Part shown: one piece after another, positions 18,621 to 26,715 of the stretch
Position numbering within the stretch: the stretch's first letter is position 1
Layout of the letters: each line of letters starts with the position of its first letter
NCBI GenBank assembly: GCA_026707735.1
Contig: JAPOWH010000002.1
Coordinates: 248,001-312,000 of the forward strand
Direction of reading: 5' to 3'
DNA length: 64,000 nt
Origin: Gammaproteobacteria bacterium
Lineage (GTDB): Bacteria > Pseudomonadota > Gammaproteobacteria > Pseudomonadales > Azotimanducaceae
The notes under the pieces: generated by a model
Database searches by the model: none
Told to the model about the DNA's origin: nothing
Seen by the model: only the letters and a program-made list of their open reading frames with translations
Position numbers and translations under genes: made by a program

Positions 18621-21600
18621 ATGCGTAGTAGTCCCTTCCCTTTGGCTATCTTCAACGTAGCACTTGCGGAAGTTCGTATTGTTCGACGGATGGCACGATT
18701 CTGGACTGCTGTTGTTGTACTCTCGCTGTGCTCTTTTTTGGGCTACGTTAGTTCGTGTCTCTTTTTTGGCTATTCAGCCACAGGCTCTCCGTCCTTTGGA
18801 CCAGGTGCTCCCAAGTACCTTCTCGGCAGCATCGAGCCGACTTTTTTCCTCATGTTTCAATTGGTGGCGCTATTCCTGTTGTTCGATGCTGCGCACCGAC
18901 ACCGCCGAAATCGAATTGACGAAGTGCTCGATTCACGACCAGTGCACAGTTTCGAGTATTTGGCGGGTCGTGCAATTGGAATTGCCCTATTAGTTTGGTT
19001 TGTTGCAGCATCGCAACTAATTGCGATGCAAGTGATGGGACTCATAAGTAAGACCATGAACTTTGGATTATTCGATTCCTTTCAGTTTCACTCCCTGCTG
19101 AACCTTCTTTTTTTGGACGCACCTATTACGCTCCTGTTTTGGTGTGCGTTTGTTGTCTTCATTTCCTGCGTTGTAAGAGTTCGCATTGGTGTGCTGGCGA
19201 TCGGATTGATTGCGATGTTTACGTGGTACTTCATTGTTCTGAACGCTTCCTTTGAGTATTTGCCCATTGTTTCGCCTTCATCGAACGACTCGTTGTTCGT
19301 GTCGGAATTGGTGCCGGAGTTTGCGTCGTGGCAAACGGTCGCGGTTAGGTTTGCATCGGTCCTGTTTTTCATTTGTCTGATTGCAACAGGCACAATTCTG
19401 TTGCGGAGGAACGATAGCGGCATTCGCCTTCCAATGGAGGTGGTTTCACCTTTGAGTTGTGTACTTGGTGGTTCCATTTGCGCTGTCGTTGCTGCAGTCA
19501 CCTTCTCTGATCAAGAAGCGACCACTAGCTGGCGTGAATTTCACGCGTCTTATGAATGGAGTGGTGGTATAGACGTGAAGCAAATGACTGGAGAACTGTA
19601 TATCGACCCCAAGCGACATTTAACTATTGACTTGGACATGAAGCTAAGCATAGACACAGCACAACCAGCCAGTCTTGCATTTACGTTGAATCCCGGAATG
19701 GAGATTCAAAAATTGGAAATCGACGGACTGCAAACGGAGTACTCGTTTCATAAGGGACTTCTCGAAGTGCAATTTCCAGCTTCAACAGCCTTGGACACAA
19801 TTCACACTTTGGGTATCGTTGCACGAGGTGTTCCGAACCCAAAATTTGCCTATCTCGATAGTACAACCGACTATCTGAGTGACTCTGCCACGCCAAGGCA
19901 AGCGATCATGCTTCTTGGAAGAGATGGGTCGGTCTTTGATTCAAAGTATGTGGCGTTGATGCCCGGCGCATACTGGTATCCGGTGCCGGGACCTGCGAAG
20001 GGCGGTTATCTGTACTCCCAGCAAGGATTGAGCTATTTCGGCGTGGACCTCTTGGTCACACTAAAGGCAAAAGACTGGCAGATCGTTGGAACAGGTACAA
20101 CCACCGAGTCAACAAAAAATGATCACTCCTTTCGATTGACCTCTAATAATCCGCTACACGAATTTGGGCTATTTGCTTCAAATTTTGAGAGTGCTTCCCT
20201 GCAAGTTAATGAATCAACTTTCGCTATGCATTTGCACAAACTGCACTCCGACAATCTTCGCCTGCTAGCAAGTCTGGAGGAGTCGTTGCGGCATGAGATC
20301 GAAGATAGTATGAAACTCTCCAACGAGTTTGGACTTTCGCTTTCTCACGACACGCTTGCATTTGTCGAAGTTCCTCGACGATTGCGCACTGTAGGAGGAG
20401 GTTGGCGAATGAATTCGGTACAAGCTCTTCCAGGTGTGTTTTTGCTGAAGGAACACGCCTTTCCTACGGCTCGCATGGACCTCCTCTTTGACCGTATAGA
20501 TCGGGAACGCTCTCGTAGTGAAGAGGGTGTTCTAGGCTATCTAGACCAGACACACACTCACGATGAGGAAGATGTTGGAAATGAGAAACTGGCTCAAGTT
20601 TCCGGCTACTTTAGTCGTGGTATCGGTACTGACAGTCCCTGGTCCAGCTTGGGTGATTTCCTTTGGACCCACTCGACTTCTGCGAGCGGCAAGCACTCAC
20701 ACGCGCTACACCAAGTAATGCTGTGTTTGCTGTCCGAACTCCATCCAATTGAACAATGGTACGAACCGCAATTCTTCAACTTGTACCAAGTGTTGAATTT
20801 CGCGGAATTGACCAAGGTCAGTCTATTCGAGGGTTCGCTTGCACTAATGGATTTAAGTGAGGGCAGAGCAACTGGAGGCTCAATATTTGCTACGTTGGCA
20901 CTCCGAGAAGACTATACAACCCGCGTCTCCAACTGGAATCGATTGGAACAAACTAGCCTTTCCGATTTTCCAACCTACTACGGGAACGAACACGACCTCG
21001 ATCTCTTGCTATTTAAGGCATCGCTCATCGCTAATAGTCTGTTTTCGGTAAATGGCGCAGAGAAGATTGCCGGTTGGTTGGCCGCAATACGCAGGGACAG
21101 CGAAGGTAGCACCTATACGCTAGACGATGCTATTAGGCTTGCGAATCAGCAGGACGTTGTCGTCGACCCCTTTCTCTCGGAGTGGCTACATGGCAATTCA
21201 TTGCCTGCTTACGTGGCGTCTTCATATACATCGGTCCGGATCGCTGACGACGTCGAGGGAAATCCACAATATCAAACCAGTGTGAACGTAAGAAACACTC
21301 AGTCCATTGGGGGGCTTGTTCGACTGCAATACCCGAATGAGCATACTTGGAACTGGGACTATCCTTTCCTAATTGAAGACGGTTACTATGAAAGCCAATC
21401 TGTTCAAATAGAAGCGAACTCTACAAGACGAATCAACCTCATCTCCAACTATGAAGTCCGATTGCTCTATTTGGACCCAGGACCTTCGCTCAATAGAAGT
21501 CCTTTTGCTCTAGTCAGAAAATCCTCGTTGCCCAATGAACAGATGCAGGTGAATCCCCAGCCTTTCGTCGAGGAAAGCACCTGGTCTCCAGTAGGAGATA

Positions 21601-22166
21601 ATGCAATCATCGTAGATGATCTTGATGCCGCGTTTTCGATCGTTCAACCTGAACTCTACACCGCTCGTCGATCGCTTGTCGGACCGATAGGCTGGCTTAG
21701 AACGCCCCGTTTGGAAGCCGAATTTGATCAGGGTCTTCCTGTGGCAACGGAAACGTACTTGTCAGGCTACCGGGTTCCTCCGGGCACCTGGGCACGAGGT
21801 GGACAAGTAGGAGCATTTGGCCATTTCCGCAAGACTACCGCCTTTGCGGTTGTTGGAGACAACCAGACTCAAGCAACATTTAGCGCGAGTCTTCCCGAAT
21901 CATTTCCCTGGCAGCTTGAATACCACGCACCGGGTGACATGAGCAGGCTTGTCTGGCCATCTGAAACGAGCTATTTGTTGACTATTGCCAACGAAAAAGG
22001 GTCCTGGGGCGTAAAGCTAGCTATTGAAGACTTGGACCCAGGGTGGAACTCTGTCGGCGAATTCGAACTCAATGCCGGAATTACTACCGTAACACTTACG
22101 GGCACGCCGGAGGAAGGCACGCTTTTTGCCGATGCTATCCGATGGACGAAGGTCGTGCAGCAATAG
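18621..22166 (+). CDS. ABC-2-type permease fused to inactive M1-like domain with golvesin-like tail
   Basis: A giant of 1181 residues. Residues 1-300 form an ABC-2-like membrane domain with hydrophobic segments at about 27-49, 72-91, 115-140, 162-185, 188-208, 240-261 and 274-295. Residues about 310-960 resemble the extracytoplasmic M1 aminopeptidase-like part of ABC permease/M1 fusions, but no HExxH zinc motif is present, so peptidase activity is unlikely. Residues about 1040-1181 resemble the golvesin C-terminal-like domain, ending GTLFADAIRWTKV. The ATG at 18621 follows AGGAG. No ABC ATPase gene lies alongside, which is unusual. Only a 76-base gap separates it from the NRDE gene, so it may head a three-gene unit. 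Domain names rest on pattern reading. Confidence 0.7.
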   Translation: MRSSPFPLAIFNVALAEVRIVRRMARFWTAVVVLSLCSFLGYVSSCLFFGYSATGSPSFGPGAPKYLLGSIEPTFFLMFQLVALFLLFDAAHRHRRNRIDEVLDSRPVHSFEYLAGRAIGIALLVWFVAASQLIAMQVMGLISKTMNFGLFDSFQFHSLLNLLFLDAPITLLFWCAFVVFISCVVRVRIGVLAIGLIAMFTWYFIVLNASFEYLPIVSPSSNDSLFVSELVPEFASWQTVAVRFASVLFFICLIATGTILLRRNDSGIRLPMEVVSPLSCVLGGSICAVVAAVTFSDQEATTSWREFHASYEWSGGIDVKQMTGELYIDPKRHLTIDLDMKLSIDTAQPASLAFTLNPGMEIQKLEIDGLQTEYSFHKGLLEVQFPASTALDTIHTLGIVARGVPNPKFAYLDSTTDYLSDSATPRQAIMLLGRDGSVFDSKYVALMPGAYWYPVPGPAKGGYLYSQQGLSYFGVDLLVTLKAKDWQIVGTGTTTESTKNDHSFRLTSNNPLHEFGLFASNFESASLQVNESTFAMHLHKLHSDNLRLLASLEESLRHEIEDSMKLSNEFGLSLSHDTLAFVEVPRRLRTVGGGWRMNSVQALPGVFLLKEHAFPTARMDLLFDRIDRERSRSEEGVLGYLDQTHTHDEEDVGNEKLAQVSGYFSRGIGTDSPWSSLGDFLWTHSTSASGKHSHALHQVMLCLLSELHPIEQWYEPQFFNLYQVLNFAELTKVSLFEGSLALMDLSEGRATGGSIFATLALREDYTTRVSNWNRLEQTSLSDFPTYYGNEHDLDLLLFKASLIANSLFSVNGAEKIAGWLAAIRRDSEGSTYTLDDAIRLANQQDVVVDPFLSEWLHGNSLPAYVASSYTSVRIADDVEGNPQYQTSVNVRNTQSIGGLVRLQYPNEHTWNWDYPFLIEDGYYESQSVQIEANSTRRINLISNYEVRLLYLDPGPSLNRSPFALVRKSSLPNEQMQVNPQPFVEESTWSPVGDNAIIVDDLDAAFSIVQPELYTARRSLVGPIGWLRTPRLEAEFDQGLPVATETYLSGYRVPPGTWARGGQVGAFGHFRKTTAFAVVGDNQTQATFSASLPESFPWQLEYHAPGDMSRLVWPSETSYLLTIANEKGSWGVKLAIEDLDPGWNSVGEFELNAGITTVTLTGTPEEGTLFADAIRWTKVVQQ

Positions 22167-22242
22167 GTAAAGACCAGCTCTACAAATTCTGGCGAATATT
22201 GGGAATACGACGACTTGATGAACTCGCTAACGTACTAGTGCC

Positions 22243-22992
22243 GTGTGTATTGTTCTAGTCGCCTATCGAACGGATGACAACTTCCCGCTTGTTGTTGCCG
22301 CCAATAGAGACGAGTACTTCGCTCGACCCTCATTAGCAGCCCACTACTGGACGGACTCGAACCAGATTTTTGCGGGCCGAGACATAGAGGCAGGAGGCAC
22401 TTGGTTGGGAGTCACACGGGGTGGTCGCTTTGCGGCACTCACCAACTGGACTGGCAATGACCGAGCCAAGAACAGTAGCGCTTCTAGAGGTTGGCTTGTT
22501 CGCGACTTTCTTCAAACGGATTCCAGTTGCGAAGCATTCATTCGGGAGTTGAACGGTGCCGCCTACCAGGGATTCAACTTGCTTGTGTTTGATGGACAAA
22601 ATTTAGTCCATTGGTCCAATCGCACAAGCGTGCAGAAAGTGTTTGAACCCGGCTTTTACGGTATTACAAACACAAATTTCACAAATAGTTGGGCCAAGAC
22701 TCGCGCGGGAGTCGACATGATCACTCAGGTAAAGAACCGACACGACGTTGACTCGCTGATCCAGATGCTGCGAAGACACACAAAGACAGACGATATGAGC
22801 GGCGCAGTTGAACCCGAGCAACAGGAATCGCCATGTTTTGTATTCGGTGAAACCTACGGAACCCGTGCTAGCACCGCAGTTGTATTTGATGACAAACGCA
22901 TCTTTTTCAAGGAACAGCAATATGGTCCAGGAGCACGACGAGGAAAGTTTGTCTATGAGTGCATTCCAGTAGAAGGGGAGAACTTGCAATGA
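22243..22992 (+). CDS. NRDE family (TANGO2-like) protein
   Basis: The 249-residue protein opens with a Cys immediately after the start (MCIVLVAYR) and has the eponymous motif as AANRDEYFARP. These, together with GGTWLGVTRGGRFAALTNW and FNLLVFDG, define the NRDE/TANGO2 family. The conserved N-terminal Cys recalls Ntn hydrolases. In eukaryotes TANGO2 has been linked to heme and lipid handling; the bacterial role is not settled. The GTG start at 22243 is required to keep the Cys at position 2. It follows the giant permease by 76 bases, and its stop overlaps the ATG of the next SDR gene by four bases, so at least these two genes are coupled. Confidence 0.9.
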   Translation: MCIVLVAYRTDDNFPLVVAANRDEYFARPSLAAHYWTDSNQIFAGRDIEAGGTWLGVTRGGRFAALTNWTGNDRAKNSSASRGWLVRDFLQTDSSCEAFIRELNGAAYQGFNLLVFDGQNLVHWSNRTSVQKVFEPGFYGITNTNFTNSWAKTRAGVDMITQVKNRHDVDSLIQMLRRHTKTDDMSGAVEPEQQESPCFVFGETYGTRASTAVVFDDKRIFFKEQQYGPGARRGKFVYECIPVEGENLQ

Positions 22993-23777
22993 AGGACGAA
23001 CTCGCGAATAGAACGGCTCTTGTCACAGGAGGAAGCCTGGGTTTGGGAAGAGCCATGGCGAAAGAATTCCACGTGCAAGGCGCAAGCGTTGCAATACTCG
23101 CACGGCGGCTCGAACTGCTAGAAAACGCACGAGACGAAATAGCTGAAGCGGGTGACGGTAGAGCGTCGGTAAAGTGCTACGAGTGCGATGTCACTGATCT
23201 TGGCGCAATCGAACGAACCGTTGCGCAAGTGAATAACGAACAAGGCGAAGTGGACATTCTCGTCAACAACGCCGGTAAGTCGGAAGCGCATGCATTCTTG
23301 GACGTCACCGACGACATTTGGCAGGCTGACTTGGACCTCAAGCTGTTCGCGGCAATTCGGTTTTCGCGTCTTTTGTTTCCCAAAATGTGCGACCGTGGAT
23401 GGGGACGCATAATCAACATTCTGAATACGGCAGCAAAGGCACCCGGGCCCCGTTCAGCCCCCACCTCTGTTTCGCGAGCGGCTGGAATGGCTCTGACCAA
23501 GGTGTTGGCCGGAGAGGGAGCTCCCCACAACGTACTCGTAAACGCCTTGTTGATTGGTCGCATTGAGTCGGACCAAAGTCGTCGAGCCTACGAAGCGAGC
23601 ACAAGAGAGAGTTCGTACAGAGAGTTCTTGGCCAAGGCGGGTCAATCGTTGCCGATGAAGCGTATGGGTGAGGCGCAGGAATGCGCCAATGTGGCGCTGT
23701 TCTTGGCGTCTGACCGAGCTTCGTACCTGACTGGGTGTGCGATCAATATGGACGGAGGTCTATCGCCCGTAGTCTAG
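22989..23777 (+). CDS. SDR-family oxidoreductase lacking the usual Tyr/Lys pair
   Basis: A 262-residue short-chain dehydrogenase/reductase. The Rossmann motif TGGSLGLGRAMA, CDVTD, and the NNAG motif (LVNNAGKSE) are intact. At the place of the catalytic YxxxK it reads TSVSRAAG, so Tyr appears replaced by Thr and Lys by Arg, and the upstream Ser region is altered. A subgroup of SDRs with an SxxR-type arrangement is known, so this may be an atypical or non-redox member. The ATG at 22989 overlaps the NRDE stop (ATGA). Its stop shares the four bases CTAG with the convergent ptsP stop. The substrate is unknown. Confidence 0.85.
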   Translation: MKDELANRTALVTGGSLGLGRAMAKEFHVQGASVAILARRLELLENARDEIAEAGDGRASVKCYECDVTDLGAIERTVAQVNNEQGEVDILVNNAGKSEAHAFLDVTDDIWQADLDLKLFAAIRFSRLLFPKMCDRGWGRIINILNTAAKAPGPRSAPTSVSRAAGMALTKVLAGEGAPHNVLVNALLIGRIESDQSRRAYEASTRESSYREFLAKAGQSLPMKRMGEAQECANVALFLASDRASYLTGCAINMDGGLSPVV

Positions 23778-26101
23778 GCTGACAGTTCCCTGGCACTCGA
23801 CGCACGTGCCTCACCAAAGCCAGCTGGTTCGCGATGGGGAACTACTTTTTGCAGACCTAGCTCAGCCATTTGCAGGTGTATGTATTGAAGGATCTCGTCG
23901 GCGTCATGCATCTTCAGAACACGACTGAGAATTCGGCGACATCCCACCAGCGTCATGTTCCTGATCATCCATTTCACCTTGGGGATGTGTGTGGCATTCA
24001 TGGAGAGAACGTCGTATCCCATGCCAACACAGAGAATCGCTCCCTCGACTGTTCCCGCCAGCTCGCCGCAAATTCCAATGGGTTTGCCTTCAGCGTGGGC
24101 ATCCTTGACGACGGTGCGCAGCGCCCAAAGCACTGAGGGGTGCAATTCCTGATACAGGTTTGCCACTCTGGCATTGTTGCGAGACACTGCGAGCATGTAT
24201 TGAGTGAGATCGTTAGATCCAACCGCAAGAAAATCGACCTCCCTGGCTATCAGTCGGGCTTGATAGATCAATGCGGGAACTTCGATCATGGCTCCGACGT
24301 CTGGCACCCTCACAGCGAACCCCTCGTCAGTAACTTCTTGGTAGGCTTGATCGATCAGGTTCTTCGCGAAATGCACCTCCTCCAAGTTGGTGACCATAGG
24401 CAGCATGATTCTGAGCTGGGTCTTCAAGCCTTCGCTTGCCTTGATCATCGCCCTCACTTGAACCAGAAATATTTCCGGATGGTCGAGTGTGATGCGAATT
24501 CCTCGCCAACCGAGGAACGGGTTGTCCTCTTTGACCGGAAAATACGGAAGGTCCTTGTCGCCGCCAATGTCTAGGGTGCGCATGGTCACCGGATTGGGAT
24601 CGAACGCAATCATGTGCTTGCGATAGATCTCCAACTGTTGTGATTCGGTTGGAAACTGCTGGCTGTCTGCAAAGGGGATTTCTGTTCGGAACAAGCCGAT
24701 ACCTTCAGCGCCACGGTCTAGCGACTGCGAAATTTCGTCCACTAGGCCGATATTCACCCACAACCTAACTCTATGTCCGTCTCTTGTCTCTGCAGGTTGG
24801 TCCCTTAGCTCTGTTAGCTCCTTGGCGAAGGTCTCTCCTTGCTCCCTAAGCTCCCTGTAGTGTTCGAGGATTTTGTCACTTGCATTCGTGACAATCTCTC
24901 CGTAAGTTCCGTCGATGATTACTGTTGTGTGTTGTGTCTCGAATAGTGGATAGTCGGTTGCTCCCATAACAGCGGGAATACCCAATGCCCGCGCCAATAT
25001 GGCGGTGTGTGAGTTGGCAGAACCTCTATGGGAAATGATGCCTTTGAGGTTTTCGCTAGGGACCTTGGCAATCATAGAGGCGGTTATCTCTTCGGCGGCA
25101 AGTATTGTGTTTTGGGGAAACACACTGCTCACGGTCGTGCCGTAGTCTTGCAGTTTCGCAATCAACTGCTGCGCGATGTCACGCAAGTCAGTACTTCTCT
25201 CGACGAAATACTCGTTGTTGGTTTCCTCCATGTGGTCTATGTGTCTCTGAAATACGCGCCTAATGGCACCTTGCGCCCACTGGCCTCGGTGCTCAATCTC
25301 TTCGCGCACTTCGCCACCAATGGCTTCATCGTCAAGTATGTGCACGAACACGTCGAGAATTTCCTGCTCGATGGGCTCCAGTTTGGGCTTGAGAGTTGCA
25401 TTGATTCGCCGCATGTCTGCGCGAACCGAATCAATTGCCTTGTCGAAATTCTTCAATTCGTCCTGTCTATTTGCAGCTTCCCGATCCGGAATGCGACCTA
25501 TGTCGGCAGGCGGCTGAATCAAGACAACGCTGCCGATAGAAATTCCTGGCGAACCCGGCACACCTTTGAATCGTCGCTCTTTGAAACTCTGGTCTGTCGA
25601 AGCAACAGGCGCAATCGGATCGCTAACCGCTATCGCATGGGCAACCATAGGAGAGAGTTTGGTAGCGAGCGAGAGAAGGAGCCCTTCTTCATTTTCAGAG
25701 AACTTGGTGTCTTCGCGCCGGACAGTCAAGACACCAATGGGCTTCCGGTTGTGGACTATGGGAGCACCAAGAAAACACTTTAGTCCACTTTCGTCTATGG
25801 ACTCAAGAGGCTTGAAGGCAGGATGGGAGGTTGCGTCTTCAAGATTGACCGGTTCCGCGCGTTGAGCGACTAAGCCGACTATTCCTTCGCCAACTGGAAG
25901 TGAGATGCTTCTGGCAACGTGCTCGGAGAGACCATCATTGGCGATCAAGTGCAACACGTTGGTATCGGAGTTCAACAAATACAACGAACAGTAGTCCACG
26001 CCGAAGATCATGCTTACGCGCGCAACCGCCATTGCCGCAGCCTTGTTGAAGTCCGGCTCCGCTTGAATGTCGCGGGCCAGTTGATTCATTGCTTCAAGCA
26101 A
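23774..26101 (-). CDS. ptsP: PEP-protein phosphotransferase PtsP (EI-Ntr)
   Basis: The first enzyme of the nitrogen PTS phosphorelay; it autophosphorylates from PEP and passes phosphate to NPr. A GAF domain covers about residues 1-165 (CSLYLLNSDTN, EGIVGLVAQRAEPVNLEDA). The PTS enzyme I part follows, with the phospho-His in RGSANSHTAILARALGIP and the PEP-binding barrel (LFRTEIPF, FLGWRGIRITLDHPEIFL, VGSNDLTQYMLAVSRNN, CGELAG). It has 775 residues. The start is a TTG at 26101, giving an N terminus that aligns with E. coli PtsP; an ATG at 26089 is an alternative. It overlaps the end of rppH, the conserved rppH-ptsP arrangement. ptsN and NPr are not in the window. Confidence 0.96.
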   Translation of the reverse strand: MLEAMNQLARDIQAEPDFNKAAAMAVARVSMIFGVDYCSLYLLNSDTNVLHLIANDGLSEHVARSISLPVGEGIVGLVAQRAEPVNLEDATSHPAFKPLESIDESGLKCFLGAPIVHNRKPIGVLTVRREDTKFSENEEGLLLSLATKLSPMVAHAIAVSDPIAPVASTDQSFKERRFKGVPGSPGISIGSVVLIQPPADIGRIPDREAANRQDELKNFDKAIDSVRADMRRINATLKPKLEPIEQEILDVFVHILDDEAIGGEVREEIEHRGQWAQGAIRRVFQRHIDHMEETNNEYFVERSTDLRDIAQQLIAKLQDYGTTVSSVFPQNTILAAEEITASMIAKVPSENLKGIISHRGSANSHTAILARALGIPAVMGATDYPLFETQHTTVIIDGTYGEIVTNASDKILEHYRELREQGETFAKELTELRDQPAETRDGHRVRLWVNIGLVDEISQSLDRGAEGIGLFRTEIPFADSQQFPTESQQLEIYRKHMIAFDPNPVTMRTLDIGGDKDLPYFPVKEDNPFLGWRGIRITLDHPEIFLVQVRAMIKASEGLKTQLRIMLPMVTNLEEVHFAKNLIDQAYQEVTDEGFAVRVPDVGAMIEVPALIYQARLIAREVDFLAVGSNDLTQYMLAVSRNNARVANLYQELHPSVLWALRTVVKDAHAEGKPIGICGELAGTVEGAILCVGMGYDVLSMNATHIPKVKWMIRNMTLVGCRRILSRVLKMHDADEILQYIHLQMAELGLQKVVPHREPAGFGEARASSARELSA

Positions 26102-26606
26102 TTACCGTTCCTTTTCGATTCATGAATGGCTCCAATTCCGACAGTGCCTGCTGATACGCAGCGCGTTTGAAATCCACGATTAGTTCTACTGGTTTCCAGT
26201 AGTCTACCCACGACCAGCAATCGAACTCTGGCTCCTCAACACCTTTCACATCAATCATGCCATCGCACCCCAGAAACTCGACCAGAAAGAACAAGAGCTC
26301 TTGTCCGAGATACTTTCGTGTCAACCCGTCGGCATCAACGATCGATTCGACGAAGTTGTAGCGCATCGGCTTGTTCGTCACTGCTAGGATACTGACATGG
26401 CTCTTCCCGATTCCTAATTCTTCCTGCATTTCACGGTACATGGCTTCCACCGGCGTTTCCCCTCCGTCGATGCCGCCTTGCGGGAATTGCCATTGATTTT
26501 CCATATCGTTGCGCCTTGCAACTAGCACTTCGCCTGCTTTGCTGGAGAGTACAATCCCCACTCCCTGCCGATGACCCCGCGGCTTGCTGTCCTTCAGATT
26601 TTCCAT
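26094..26606 (-). CDS. rppH: RNA pyrophosphohydrolase
   Basis: A Nudix hydrolase that removes pyrophosphate from triphosphorylated 5' ends of mRNA and so starts RNase E-dependent decay. The Nudix box is complete (GGIDGGETPVEAMYREMQEELGI). WQFPQGG precedes it and the C-terminal EFDCWSWVDYWKPVELIVDFKR pattern is typical of RppH. The ATG at 26606 gives 170 residues and an N terminus resembling the family; the longer frame adds 30 unconserved residues. It is followed by ptsP with an 8-base overlap. The middle (FVESIVDADGLTRKYLG) is longer than in E. coli, a mild divergence. Confidence 0.94.
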   Translation of the reverse strand: MENLKDSKPRGHRQGVGIVLSSKAGEVLVARRNDMENQWQFPQGGIDGGETPVEAMYREMQEELGIGKSHVSILAVTNKPMRYNFVESIVDADGLTRKYLGQELLFFLVEFLGCDGMIDVKGVEEPEFDCWSWVDYWKPVELIVDFKRAAYQQALSELEPFMNRKGTVIA

Positions 26607-26715
26607 AGCGTGATTGTTGCACACAAAGTTTGCACATTGGCGTTTCAATCGTGTGGCAACACCGTGAGAGTCCGCATGGTCTTCAAGAAATCTCACGTGT
26701 CAATCCGTCATACAA

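Noticed and set aside
25028-25783. Plus-strand frame of 251 codons
   Set aside because: It lies wholly antisense to ptsP, whose reading frame is conserved throughout; treated as a shadow.
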